Below, one piece after another: positions 47,564 through 56,930 of a DNA stretch of 64,000 nucleotides. Source of the stretch: Burkholderiales bacterium (GTDB lineage Bacteria > Pseudomonadota > Gammaproteobacteria > Burkholderiales > Thiobacteraceae). The stretch is from the NCBI GenBank assembly GCA_023511995.1, contig JAIMAL010000001.1, positions 219,154-283,153 of the forward strand, read 5' to 3'. The position numbers and the translations under genes were made by a program. The notes under the pieces are model-generated. The model saw only the letters and a program-made list of their open reading frames with translations, searched no databases and was not told the DNA's origin. How positions within the stretch are numbered: the stretch's first letter is position 1; each line of letters begins with the position of its first letter.

Positions 47564-48565
47564 ATGGTTTTTGTCCAGCTTTTCCTTGCCCTTATCGTCA
47601 TCCTCGTCGCCGCGGAGATTTTCACCAATGCCCTGGAGCATCTCGGGGAAAAATTGCGCATCTCCGAAGGGGTCACCGGCTCGGTGTTCGCCGCGGTGGG
47701 CACCGCGCTGCCGGAAACCCTGGTGCCGCTTCTGGCCATCTTCGCCGGCACTGCCAATCAGGCGGTGAACGAGCAAATCGGGGTGGGTGCGATCCTCGGC
47801 GCCCCCCTCATGCTCTCCACCCTTTCCCTCTTTCTCATGGGCCTGGCGGTTTTGAAACGCCGCGGGCTCAAGGGCCGTCTCACCCCGGAGCGCTCGGGGC
47901 TGATGCGCGACCTCAACACGTTTCTTCTCGCCTTTGGTTTTGCCGCGATCGCTCTCTTCTTGCCCCCCGAGGAGGCCATTGTCCGGGGGACCATGGCGGC
48001 CGGCCTGGTCACCCTCTATTTCATCTATCTGATGCTTACCTTCCGCGCCTCGGCCCAGCTGGTGGAAAATGGTCACGGCACCGAGGCCCACGAAAAGATG
48101 TTCCTTGCCCGGCTGGGGCTGCCGGAGCACATGGTGACCATCCTCTTCCAGCTCGCCCTTGGCCTCGTCCTTCTGGTGGGCGGTGCCAAGGGGTTCATCC
48201 ATGGTGTGGAGGAGGCTTCGCGCCTCATGGGCATCTCGCCCCTGCTCCTTTCCCTGCTCATCATTCCGGTGGCCACCGAATTGCCGGAAAAGGTGAACAG
48301 CATCCTCTGGATCCGGCGCCACAAGGACACCCTGGCCTTTGGCAACATCACCGGCGCCATGGTGTTTCAGGGCACGCTTTTGCCCGCCATCGGTATCACC
48401 CTCACCCCCTGGGGGCCGGATCGTGCCGTGCTGGCGGGGGTGCTGATTACCTTCGGCGCCGCGCTCTGGTTGCGGCTGATGCTCACCCGCGGCCAGTTGC
48501 GTCTGTGGCATCTCGGGGTCAACGGCTCGCTTTATCTCCTCTACCTCATCATCGCCCTGGCGTAA
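47564..48565 (+). CDS. Sodium:calcium antiporter (CaCA family)
   Basis: 333-residue inner-membrane exchanger with about ten helices. The two internal repeats each carry the alpha motif: GSVFAAVGTALPETLVPLLA in the first half and PVATELPEKVNSILWIRR with NITGAMVFQGTLLP in the second. It would export Ca2+ or another divalent cation for H+ or Na+. ATG 47564 is used; a GTG at 47555 is in frame. Confidence 0.9.
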   Translation: MVFVQLFLALIVILVAAEIFTNALEHLGEKLRISEGVTGSVFAAVGTALPETLVPLLAIFAGTANQAVNEQIGVGAILGAPLMLSTLSLFLMGLAVLKRRGLKGRLTPERSGLMRDLNTFLLAFGFAAIALFLPPEEAIVRGTMAAGLVTLYFIYLMLTFRASAQLVENGHGTEAHEKMFLARLGLPEHMVTILFQLALGLVLLVGGAKGFIHGVEEASRLMGISPLLLSLLIIPVATELPEKVNSILWIRRHKDTLAFGNITGAMVFQGTLLPAIGITLTPWGPDRAVLAGVLITFGAALWLRLMLTRGQLRLWHLGVNGSLYLLYLIIALA

Positions 48566-48707
48566 GGAGCGGGGGCGGGTCCTTCAGCGGCCCTTGCCCC
48601 GGGAGAAGGCGCCAGGGGGCCCCCTCTGCCGCGTTTGAGAAACGGGCGGCAAGGGGTATATTAATTGATTGGCAACCGAAAAACCTGACAACCAGAGGGA
48701 GCCCTCC

Positions 48708-49931
48708 ATGCACGTTTCTGCGAAAGCCTGCCTTGCCTCCCTTGCCGTTGCCGTGGCGCTCTTTGGCTGCGGCAGGAAAGAGGAGGAAGCCGCCAAACCC
48801 GCCGCCCAACCGGCTGCGCCCCAGACCCTCACCGTGAAAATCGGCCATGTCGGGCCGCTGACCGGTGGCATCGCCCACCTGGGCAAGGACAACGAGAACG
48901 GTGCGCGTCTGGCGGTGGAGGAAGCCAACGCCGCCGGCATCCGGCTGGGCGGCGCGCCGGTCAGGTTTGAGCTTGTCGCCGAGGACGATCAGGCCGATCC
49001 CAAGATCGGCAACACGGTGGCGCAGAAGCTGGTGGATGCGAAGGTCGCCGGGGTGGTGGGCCACCTCAACTCCGGGACCACCATCCCTGCTTCGGCGATC
49101 TACAACCAGGCCGGCATTCCCATGATCTCCGGCTCGGCGACCAATCCGGCGCTCACGGAGCAGGGGTTCAAAAATGTCTTCCGCGTTGTCGGCCGTGATG
49201 ACCAGCAGGGCCCGGCGGTGGCCAATTATCTGCTGGCCACGGTGAAACCCAAGGTCGCGGCGGTGATCGACGATGCCACCGCCTATGGCGAGGGCCTGGC
49301 CAACGAGGTGGAGAAAACCCTCAAGGCCGCCGGCGTGATGGTGCTGCCGCGGGAGAAGGGCACCGACAAGACGGTGGACTGGAAAGCGGTGCTGACCAAG
49401 ATCAAGGGCAAGAAGCCCGATGTCGTCTTCTATGGCGGCATGGATGCCACCGCCGGGCCGCTCATCAAGCAGGCGCGGGAGCTAAAGATCGAGGCCACCT
49501 TCGGCTTCGGTGATGGCGCCTGCACCGACAAGATGGCGGAACTTGCGGGCCCTGCCGCCGAAGGGCTGATCTGCTCCCAGGCCGGCATCCCCGTGCAGGC
49601 GGCGGGCAAAAAGTTCCTCGACGCCTACAAGGCCCGCTTCAACATGGCCCCCATCCTCTATTCGCCCTTCACTTACGATGCCACGTGGCTGCTGATCGAG
49701 GCGATGAAGCAGGCCGATTCCCCCGATCCGGCCAAATACCTGCCGGTGCTTGCCGCCATCCGCTACGACGGCGCCTCCGGCCACATCGAATTCGACGAAA
49801 AAGGCGACCGCAAGGACGCCGAGATGACCATCTTCACCATGAAGGGCGGCAAGGTCACGCCACTGGCCATCATCAAAGGCGACAAGTCGCTGACCCTCGA
49901 CGAATACGCTGTTAGGTCCGCCGCAAAATAA
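48708..49931 (+). CDS. livK: Branched-chain amino acid ABC transporter, substrate-binding lipoprotein
   Basis: 407 residues; lipobox AVALFGCG near residue 20 gives a lipoprotein at the membrane. The periplasmic-binding core shows VKIGHVGPLTGGIAHLGKDN, IYNQAGIPMISGSATNPALT and YDATWLLIEAMKQAD, as in LivJ/LivK. It captures leucine, isoleucine, valine or a related compound. The liv genes follow in order: livH, livM, livG, livF. Confidence 0.94.
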   Translation: MHVSAKACLASLAVAVALFGCGRKEEEAAKPAAQPAAPQTLTVKIGHVGPLTGGIAHLGKDNENGARLAVEEANAAGIRLGGAPVRFELVAEDDQADPKIGNTVAQKLVDAKVAGVVGHLNSGTTIPASAIYNQAGIPMISGSATNPALTEQGFKNVFRVVGRDDQQGPAVANYLLATVKPKVAAVIDDATAYGEGLANEVEKTLKAAGVMVLPREKGTDKTVDWKAVLTKIKGKKPDVVFYGGMDATAGPLIKQARELKIEATFGFGDGACTDKMAELAGPAAEGLICSQAGIPVQAAGKKFLDAYKARFNMAPILYSPFTYDATWLLIEAMKQADSPDPAKYLPVLAAIRYDGASGHIEFDEKGDRKDAEMTIFTMKGGKVTPLAIIKGDKSLTLDEYAVRSAAK

Positions 49932-50023
49932 GACTCTTCGTCCGGGCGCTGCGGCACCGATCGGCTTTACCTTGGTGGAAACCCGGCGGTGCCGTGGCTG
50001 CGGCTCCTTTATAATACGCGGCC

Positions 50024-51010
50024 GTGGACATCCTCCTGCAACAGCTCATCAACGGCCTGACCACCGGCAGCGTCTATGCCATCGTCGCCCTGGGTTACAC
50101 CATGGTCTATGGCGTGATCCAGTTGATCAATTTCGCCCATGGCGAGGTGGTGATGATCGGGGCCATGGTCGCCTTCACGGTGATCATGGCGCTCCTGGGT
50201 GCCAACCTGCCTCCCGCGTTCATCGTCGTTTGCGGCGTCATCGCCGCGATTCCTGTCTGCATGGCCATCGGCTATCTGCTGGAGCGCCTCGCTTACCGAC
50301 CCCTGCGCCATGCACCCCGGCTCGCACCTTTGATCACCGCCATCGGCATGTCCATCATTCTGCAGCACATCGCGCTCCTCATCTGGGGACGCGATCCCCT
50401 CGCCTTTCCCCAGATCATTGAAAACACGAGCTTCACCCTGGGCGGGGCAGCGATCAGCACGGTGCAGATCATCATCATTCTCCTCGCCTGGGTGCTCATG
50501 GGCGGCCTCACCTGGTTCGTCTATCGCACGAAGTTCGGCGTGGCCATGCGCGCCACCGCGGAGGACGTGCGCATCGCCGCCCTGATGGGCATCGATGCCG
50601 ACCGGGTGATCGCCGCCACCTTCGTCATCGGTGCGGCCTTGGGCGCGGTGGCGGGTGTGATGGTGGGGGCCTATTACGGCATCGCCCATTACACCATGGG
50701 CTTCACCCTGGGCCTCAAAGCGTTTTCCGCGGCCGTGCTGGGGGGTATCGGCAACCTCGCCGGGGCGATGCTGGGCGGGGTGCTCCTCGGCATCGTCGAG
50801 GCCCTCGGCACCGGTTACATCAGCGAGGTCTCCGATCTCTGCCGCTGGCCCCTCATCGGCCAGATGCTTTCCGAGCGCTGCAGCGCGGAGGGGCACCTGG
50901 TGCTCTTCGGCAGCAACTATCAGGATGTGTTTGCCTTCCTGGTGTTGATCCTCGTGCTCGTCTTCCGCCCCTCGGGGCTTTTGGGTGAACGCGTCGCGGA
51001 GCGCGCATGA
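50024..51010 (+). CDS. livH: Branched-chain amino acid ABC transporter permease LivH
   Basis: 328-residue membrane permease (GTG start). The LivH-type motif NFAHGEVVMIGAM lies after the first helix, and the EAA loop GAALGAVAGVMVGAYYG and GGIGNLAGAMLGGVLLG are clear. It forms the channel with LivM. Its end overlaps livM (ATGA). Confidence 0.95.
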   Translation: MDILLQQLINGLTTGSVYAIVALGYTMVYGVIQLINFAHGEVVMIGAMVAFTVIMALLGANLPPAFIVVCGVIAAIPVCMAIGYLLERLAYRPLRHAPRLAPLITAIGMSIILQHIALLIWGRDPLAFPQIIENTSFTLGGAAISTVQIIIILLAWVLMGGLTWFVYRTKFGVAMRATAEDVRIAALMGIDADRVIAATFVIGAALGAVAGVMVGAYYGIAHYTMGFTLGLKAFSAAVLGGIGNLAGAMLGGVLLGIVEALGTGYISEVSDLCRWPLIGQMLSERCSAEGHLVLFGSNYQDVFAFLVLILVLVFRPSGLLGERVAERA

Positions 51011-52053
51011 AACGCCGCACCCTGGGCCTCATCCTGGTGGCCACGGCGCTCGTGCTGCTGCCGCTGGTATTGACCCAGATCGGCACCGCCTGGGTGCGCA
51101 TCACCAACCTGGCCATCCTCTTCGTCTTCCTCGCCCTGGGGCTCAACATCGTCGTCGGCATGGCGGGGCTGCTCGATCTCGGCTATGTCGCCTTCTATGC
51201 GGTGGGCGCCTATACCTGGGCGCTGCTCGCCTCGCCGCACTTCGACCTGCATCTGCCCTTCTGGGTGATTCTGCCCTTAGGCGCCCTGTTTGCCTGTATC
51301 GCCGGCGCCCTGCTGGGCGCGCCGACTTTACGCCTGCGCGGCGATTATCTGGCGATCGTCACCCTAGGCTTTGGCGAGATCGTGCGCATCTTCATGAACA
51401 ATCTCTCGGCGCCCTTCAACATCACCAATGGGCCGAAGGGGATCACGCGCATCGACGGGCTTAAGATCGGGGGACTGGATTTCCGCGCCACCGACCACTT
51501 TCTCGGCCTCGACTTCACCGGCCCGGTGAAGTATTACTACCTCCTCCTGCTGTTGCTGCTTGGTGTCATCATCGTCAATCTGCGCCTGCAGGATTCCCGC
51601 ATCGGCCGCGCCTGGGTGGCGATCCGCGAGGACGAGATCGCTGCCAAGGCGGTGGGCATCAACACCCGCAACATCAAGCTGCTCGCCTTCGCCATGGGCG
51701 CCTCCTTCGGCGGCATTGCCGGCGGCATGTTCGCGGCCATCCAAGGCTTCATCAGTCCGGAAAGTTTCGTGCTCAACGAATCCATCATGATCCTGGCGAT
51801 GGTGGTGCTGGGGGGCATGGGCAATGTCTGGGGCGTGATCGCCGGCGCGCTGCTGCTTTCCTTCGTCCCCGAGCTTTTGCGTTACTCGGTGGAGCCCCTG
51901 CAACGCGCGATGTTCGGCCGCATGCTGATCGATCCCGAAGTGCTGCGCATGCTGCTCTTTGGTATGGCCCTGGTGCTCACCATGCGGCTGCGACCGGCCG
52001 GCCTGTGGCCGGAAGCGCGCCACCGGCGGGAGATGAGCGGGGCGGATCGATGA
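51007..52053 (+). CDS. livM: Branched-chain amino acid ABC transporter permease LivM
   Basis: 348-residue permease with about ten helices. It has the LivM signature LGLNIVVGMAGLLDLGYVAFYAVGAY and the coupling loop SFGGIAGGMFAAIQGFISPESF with GGMGNVWGVIAGALLL. Overlaps livH and livG by ATGA junctions. Confidence 0.95.
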   Translation: MKRRTLGLILVATALVLLPLVLTQIGTAWVRITNLAILFVFLALGLNIVVGMAGLLDLGYVAFYAVGAYTWALLASPHFDLHLPFWVILPLGALFACIAGALLGAPTLRLRGDYLAIVTLGFGEIVRIFMNNLSAPFNITNGPKGITRIDGLKIGGLDFRATDHFLGLDFTGPVKYYYLLLLLLLGVIIVNLRLQDSRIGRAWVAIREDEIAAKAVGINTRNIKLLAFAMGASFGGIAGGMFAAIQGFISPESFVLNESIMILAMVVLGGMGNVWGVIAGALLLSFVPELLRYSVEPLQRAMFGRMLIDPEVLRMLLFGMALVLTMRLRPAGLWPEARHRREMSGADR

Positions 52054-52810
52054 GCGTGCTCCTTGAGGCGCGCCATGTCAGCAAGCGTTTCGGCGGCGTG
52101 CAGGCGCTCAAGGACATTTCGCTCACCATCCGCCGCGGTGAAATCTATGGCCTGATCGGCCCCAACGGCGCCGGCAAGACTACCTTCTTCAACGTGCTCA
52201 CCGGTCTTTATCCGCTCGATGCCGGGGAGGTGCGCTTCGATGGCCGGCCGCTTAACCTGTCCAGCCCGCACCGCGTCGCTGCCGCTGGCATCGCCCGCAC
52301 CTTCCAGAACATCCGCCTCTTCGGCAACATGACGGCGCTGGAAAACGTGATGGTGGGCCGGCATCTGCGCACCCGTGCCGGCGTCTTCGGTGCCATCCTG
52401 CGCACCCGGGCGCAGCGGGAGGAGGAGCGCGCCATCCGCCGCCGCGCGGAGGAACTTTTGCACTACGTGGATCTTGGCCACCGCGCCCATGACCTCGCCC
52501 GGCATCTTTCCTACGGCGAGCAGCGCCGCCTGGAAATCGCCCGGGCGCTCGCCACGGAACCGAAACTCCTCGCCCTCGACGAACCCGCCGCCGGTATGAA
52601 CGCCACCGAGACGGCAGCCCTGCGGGAGTTGATCGCCGGCCTGCGCGAGGATGGCGTGACCGTGCTGTTGATCGAGCACGACGTGAAACTGGTGATGGGG
52701 CTTTGCGATCGTGTCGCCGTGCTCGACTACGGTGAAAAAATCGCCGAGGACGTGCCCGCCGTGGTGCAGAAGGATCCCAAGGTCATCGCCGCCTACCTCG
52801 GGGGCGCGGC

Positions 52811-52814
<4 letters not shown>
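52050..52814 (+). CDS. livG: Branched-chain amino acid ABC transporter ATPase LivG
   Basis: 254-residue ATPase; Walker A GPNGAGKTTFFN, signature LSYGEQRRLEIARAL and Walker B LLALDEPAAGMN are all present. The C-terminal helix DVPAVVQKDPKVIAAYLG is the LivG tail. It pairs with LivF below the permeases. Confidence 0.96.
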
Positions 52815-53516
<702 letters not shown>

Positions 53517-53521
<5 letters not shown>

Positions 53522-54478
53522 CATCCGCCCGACCGTCTCCTGCCTTGAAGCCGGCCGGCGTTTTCTCACCGATGCGGGTCTGACCGCCATTCCGGTGGTG
53601 GATGACGGCCGCCGGCCCATTGGTCTCATCGCCCGCCAGCGTTTCCTCGAGGATTTTTCCCGGCCCTACCGCCATGAACTGTTCGGCCGGCGCTCCTGCG
53701 GCCATTACGTGGCGAAAGGCCGCATCGTCGCGGCACAGACCACGATCCACGAACTGACGCGCTACTTCCAGACTCTGGACCTCACGGAACTGGGCTGCCC
53801 TTTCGTCATCGTCGACGACGGGGGACGTTATGTGGGGATGGGGACGGCCAGGCTCTCCTGCGCACCCTCGTCGAGGTGCAGCTCGAGGCGGCGCGTTATG
53901 CCAACCCCCTGACGGGCCTGCCGGGTAGCGTGCCCATTAACGACCGCATCGAGCAGTACCTCGCGCGTTCCCTGCCTTTCGTCGTCGGCTACGTGGATAT
54001 CAGTCACTTCAAGGCTTACAACGACGTGTACGGGTTTGTCGAAGGGGACGAAATGATCCGGATGGTGGCGGAGCTCCTGCGGCGGCACACCCACCATCCC
54101 GATGACTTCGTCGGACACATCGGGGGTGATGATTTCATCGTGCTGTGGGCCGACCCAGACTGGGAAAAACGGGTCGCGGCTCTGTTTGGCAGCTTCGCCA
54201 CTGCTCTGCCGGCGTTCTATCGGCCCGCTGATTGGCAGCAGGGGGGCATCAACGCCGAGGACCGACAGGGCAACCGCGTCTTCCATCCCGTCTCGGCCCT
54301 GACCATCGGTGCCGTGCGGGTGCTGCCGGGGATGTACGATTCCCACCGCTCGGTGGCCGCGGCGGCCACCGAGGCGAAGAAAATGGCCAAAAAGTTGAGC
54401 CAGCGCCAGGCCGCCCAAGGCATTCTCCCCGCCAATGTGCTCTTCGTCGAGCGCAGACGCCCAGAGAAAAGGAGCTGA
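53517..54478 (+). pseudogene. Truncated and frameshifted CBS-GGDEF signalling gene
   Basis: Two frames join into one protein: a CBS-pair part (IPVVDDGRRPIGLI, FVIVDDGGRYVGMG) and a GGDEF domain (YVDISHFKAYNDVYGF, HIGGDDFIVLW, the A site reading GGDDF) ending at 54478. The join needs one base missing in the G-run at about 53840-53844 (expected GMGDGQALLRTLVEV). No start codon exists in the CBS frame before it runs into livF, so the N-terminus (an EAL domain in related CBS-GGDEF proteins) is gone. Decay or assembly error remain possible. Confidence 0.7.
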
Positions 54479-54540
54479 GGTGGGACAGGAGGCGGCCAAA
54501 GGCCCCGCGCCCCCGTGGCGAAGGGACGTCCCCACAAAGC

Positions 54541-54577
54541 AAAACCCCGGGCCGCAGGTGTGCGGCCACGGGGTTTG
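54541..54577. terminator. Strong bidirectional hairpin terminator
   Basis: AAACCCCG-GG-CCGCA / TGCGG-CC(A)-CGGGGTTT forms a stem of about 15 to 17 bp with one bulge around the loop GGTG, with A-runs on one side and T-runs on the other. It ends the GGDEF fragment, and read on the minus strand may be the original tmRNA terminator displaced by the integrated element. Confidence 0.75.
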
Positions 54578-54584
54578 CGGAAAA

Positions 54585-54595
54585 TGGTGGCGGCG
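54585..54595. other. Candidate attL (partial tmRNA acceptor-stem copy)
   Basis: On the minus strand this reads CGCCGCCACCA; the tmRNA 3' end reads CGCCTCCACCA. Only the T/G in the centre differs. It would be the chromosomal half of the attachment site left after integration. Eleven bases is short, so chance is possible. Confidence 0.4.
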
Positions 54596-54651
54596 TCCCT
54601 CAAACAAATTCGCCAAGGCATTGATTTTGGCGCTGTCGTGAGCACTGGATT

Positions 54652-54684
54652 TTCAATCTACCCCCAAATCTACCCCTAAATTTT
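54652..54684. repeat. Left-end integrase-arm-like repeats
   Basis: Contains TCTACCCCC and TCTACCCC in tandem, then TAAATTTT. The string CCCCAAATCTACCCCTAAAT recurs almost exactly at the right end (63314-63336). They look like integrase arm-binding sites or a longer direct repeat flanking the element. Confidence 0.5.
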
Positions 54685-54702
54685 CTCGGTAGGCGCGCTC
54701 GA

Positions 54703-54810
54703 TCACGATGGCCCCGCCGCCAGCCGGGCGGCCTCCAGCCGCGCGATGGCCTCGTCCCGCCGGCTCTTGCTGCGCAGCGCAGCGGGCCCAAGGCGTAGGA
54801 TGTCGCCACG
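54703..54810 (-). pseudogene. 3' remnant of a gene encoding a basic helical protein
   Basis: The minus-strand frame GDILRLGPAALRSKSRRDEA then IARLEAARLAAGPS-stop (about 34 codons) has good coding quality but is preceded by a stop and no start. It may be the C-terminus of a gene whose front was lost at the element's left end, near the duplicated tail of the next gene. Confidence 0.35.
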
Positions 54811-54824
54811 CTAAACGAACCGCC

Positions 54825-54936
54825 GGTTTGTTCAGTGTTACCCTCGGTGTTACCCGGCATGGGTCAATAGCGCTCGCTATACCTTGGGCGCAAAAAGGTT
54901 TGTTCAGTGTTGCCCTCGGTGTTACCCGGCATGGGG
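54825..54936. repeat. Imperfect 39-bp direct duplication
   Basis: GGTTTGTTCAGTGTTACCCT and the next 19 bases at 54825-54863 recur at 54897-54935 with one mismatch. The right copy codes the C-terminal MPGNTEGNTEQT of the adjacent gene, so its end was duplicated into non-coding DNA. Confidence 0.8.
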
Positions 54937-55616
54937 CCTTCGGTGTCCATGAGCGGCGCGCGATCATCGCCGAAGGCCTCGGCAAAACGGGCGTCGGCTT
55001 CCTCGGCGAACTGGCTTTCCAGTTCCGCGCCCTGCCCAAGCAATGGCCTCGATGGATCGAACCGCCCTTCCTCCCAAGCCCGGCGCAGCCAGCCCTCCAC
55101 GGCGGCCACGACTTCGCCGCCGCTTAGTGCAGAAAGGGCTGCGCGCTCCGCGTCCAAGTGGCCAAGCAGCGCCTTTTGCTGCGCCAGCAGCTCGGCAGCC
55201 GCGCCCTCGTGAAAGGCGGCATCCTCCAGCGCAGATTGAAGCTTGGCCTCCAGCTCGGCAGCCGCGCCCTCGTGAAAGGCGGCATCCTCCAGCGCAGATT
55301 GAAGCTTGGCCTCCAGCTCGGCAACGCGATGGTGCAGGGCGCTCAGCTCCCCAATCAAAGGCGCAAGCACTTTAGCCCGCACCCTGGCCGGGTCGGAGTG
55401 GCGGAGCAGCTGCGCAACGGCCACCCGTGGATCAAGGCGCCCATCGGCTCCAATGGTGATTTTGCCGCTCTTCACCCACGTGGTGACCGCCTGGCGGCTC
55501 GTGCCCATCATCCGCGCGAACTGCGCGCGCGTCACGCGCAGGCCAGATCGAAGCTCGGCGTGGTCGAGTCCAAGGGGCGAAAGCGGGGTTTTGTCACCGT
55601 CAAGCCTAGTCGTCAT
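54864..55616 (-). CDS. DNA-binding coiled-coil protein (KfrA-like)
   Basis: 250 residues. N-terminal helix-turn-helix (RVTRAQFARMMGTSRQAVTTWVKSGKI), then a long coiled coil (about 80-190), then an acidic end. Two identical 21-residue tandem copies (AELEAKLQSALEDAAFHEGAA) occur at about residues 98-139, from a 63-bp DNA duplication. Plasmid KfrA proteins have this layout and act in segregation or regulation; here it lies at the element's left end. Start ATG 55616. Confidence 0.65.
   Translation of the reverse strand: MTTRLDGDKTPLSPLGLDHAELRSGLRVTRAQFARMMGTSRQAVTTWVKSGKITIGADGRLDPRVAVAQLLRHSDPARVRAKVLAPLIGELSALHHRVAELEAKLQSALEDAAFHEGAAAELEAKLQSALEDAAFHEGAAAELLAQQKALLGHLDAERAALSALSGGEVVAAVEGWLRRAWEEGRFDPSRPLLGQGAELESQFAEEADARFAEAFGDDRAPLMDTEGPMPGNTEGNTEQTFLRPRYSERY
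55188..55313. repeat. Two perfect 63-bp tandem copies within the coiled-coil gene
   Basis: The unit begins CAGCTCGGCAGCCGCGCCCT and repeats identically at 55188-55250 and 55251-55313, followed by a 10-base third start. Frame is kept, lengthening the coiled coil by 21 residues. Identity of the copies implies a recent event. Confidence 0.9.
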
Positions 55617-55725
55617 GGCGTAACCCAGTCTGTTGAGGATGTTTCGAGTCGCTACACTCCCGGCCGTCTGCGGTTCGCATTACCCGCGTGGGGAAAGAGT
55701 AGGAAGGACCCGCGCGGCCTCGGAA

Positions 55726-56220
55726 TCACGTGTTGGCACTTTGGGCATGTCGGGCACTCCATAGGGCAATCAGGATGGCGTCGGCGCGGTCATGGCGGGC
55801 GGCCTTGCCGTCAAGGAAGGGCCGGGCCAATGGACACAGGCGCAAAGCGGCGGCGATGCTGGCCTCCTTGGATACGCCGGCGGGCAGGCCGGCCAACCGC
55901 CGCCACGTGATGGGGTGCACGCGATCAAGGGGGATACCGGATGCCAACACCACGGCTTCCAGTGCGCCAAGATTGCGGCCAAAGGTGAAAGCGCTCACCT
56001 TGCTATCGGTCGGTCTCGCATGCACGGCCTCAATGGCGGCGCGGGCGATGGGGTGGTGTTTGAGCAGGGCGGCCAGCCGCGCGGCGTCGATACTCTTACG
56101 GCGCGGGCCTTCATCAAGGATGGGCAGGTCGGCCACGTCGATCACCTCGCCGGTTGGTCGCAGCCATGCCAGCGCGCCGGATAGGCCGGGGTCAATCCCA
56201 AGGATGCACCCGCCGCCCAT
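55726..56220 (-). CDS. RuvC-like crossover junction endonuclease (phage/plasmid type)
   Basis: 164 residues with the RuvC/RNase H fold: ILGIDPGLSGALAW (first Asp), AAIEAVHARPTD (Glu), and a terminal HDRADAILIALW (last Asp). It would resolve branched DNA during replication or recombination of the element. ATG 56220 overlaps the exonuclease stop (TAATG). Confidence 0.8.
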   Translation of the reverse strand: MGGGCILGIDPGLSGALAWLRPTGEVIDVADLPILDEGPRRKSIDAARLAALLKHHPIARAAIEAVHARPTDSKVSAFTFGRNLGALEAVVLASGIPLDRVHPITWRRLAGLPAGVSKEASIAAALRLCPLARPFLDGKAARHDRADAILIALWSARHAQSANT

Positions 56221-56921
56221 TAAACTACCTCGCAATCTGCGGCCAATGTCATGACCAGCCAGCAGGCGCGGACGGCCTCCACATCGGCGCGGTTATAGGC
56301 GGCCAACGCGTCATGCTGGCCTTCCTTCCACAGCGCCAGCACGTCGCGCCCATCGCCCCCTTGTTTCGGGTCGGGAATGTTCAGGGCGCGGCACAGCTTG
56401 GACAGGCTCACCTTGCCGCCGTATCCCGCGAAAACTTGCATGGTGTCGCCGTAGTCGCGCCCCAGGCGGGCATCGGGCTTGGGCAGCCAGCGCGGGGGAT
56501 GGATGCGATTTGCCCAGCAGCGGGCGCGCAGGAATCCGCAGTCAAACGGGGCATTGTGGGCGATCAGGAACGGCCGGCGGCTTTCGTGCCAGAATTCGCC
56601 GCCATCCATCTCAATCGCGGCGTGGATGGTCGATATGGCGCGCTTGAGAAAGTCGCGTTCCGCCTCATCCAGCCGGCGCACTACGGACACAGCGGGGGAG
56701 TCTTCGCCGAAGGCAAACCCGATGGCGCAAAGCTCACCCAGGGCCGGATCAAGCGCTTGCTTGCGCCATGCTTCTTCTACGGCGGCTTCGCCGTGCTCAG
56801 CCCACCATGCTTCGATGCTCTCGGGCTTTTTCAGGTTACCGGGGGCTTTCGTCTCGGCGCGGGCGATGGCGCGGGCCTCGTCGCTCTGGCCGGGGATAGT
56901 TTCAATGTCGATGGTCAGCAT
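56220..56921 (-). CDS. 3'-5' exonuclease of DnaQ/PolB type
   Basis: 233 residues. Exo I motif LTIDIETIPG, Exo II FLIAHNAPFDCGFLR, and Exo III YNRADVEAVRACW give the DEDD-type active site found in phage-encoded exonucleases (DNA_pol_B_exo2). It may process single-stranded DNA in element replication. It lies between the ssDNA-binding-like gene and the RuvC-like gene. Confidence 0.82.
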   Translation of the reverse strand: MLTIDIETIPGQSDEARAIARAETKAPGNLKKPESIEAWWAEHGEAAVEEAWRKQALDPALGELCAIGFAFGEDSPAVSVVRRLDEAERDFLKRAISTIHAAIEMDGGEFWHESRRPFLIAHNAPFDCGFLRARCWANRIHPPRWLPKPDARLGRDYGDTMQVFAGYGGKVSLSKLCRALNIPDPKQGGDGRDVLALWKEGQHDALAAYNRADVEAVRACWLVMTLAADCEVV

Positions 56922-56930
56922 GGCATCCCC

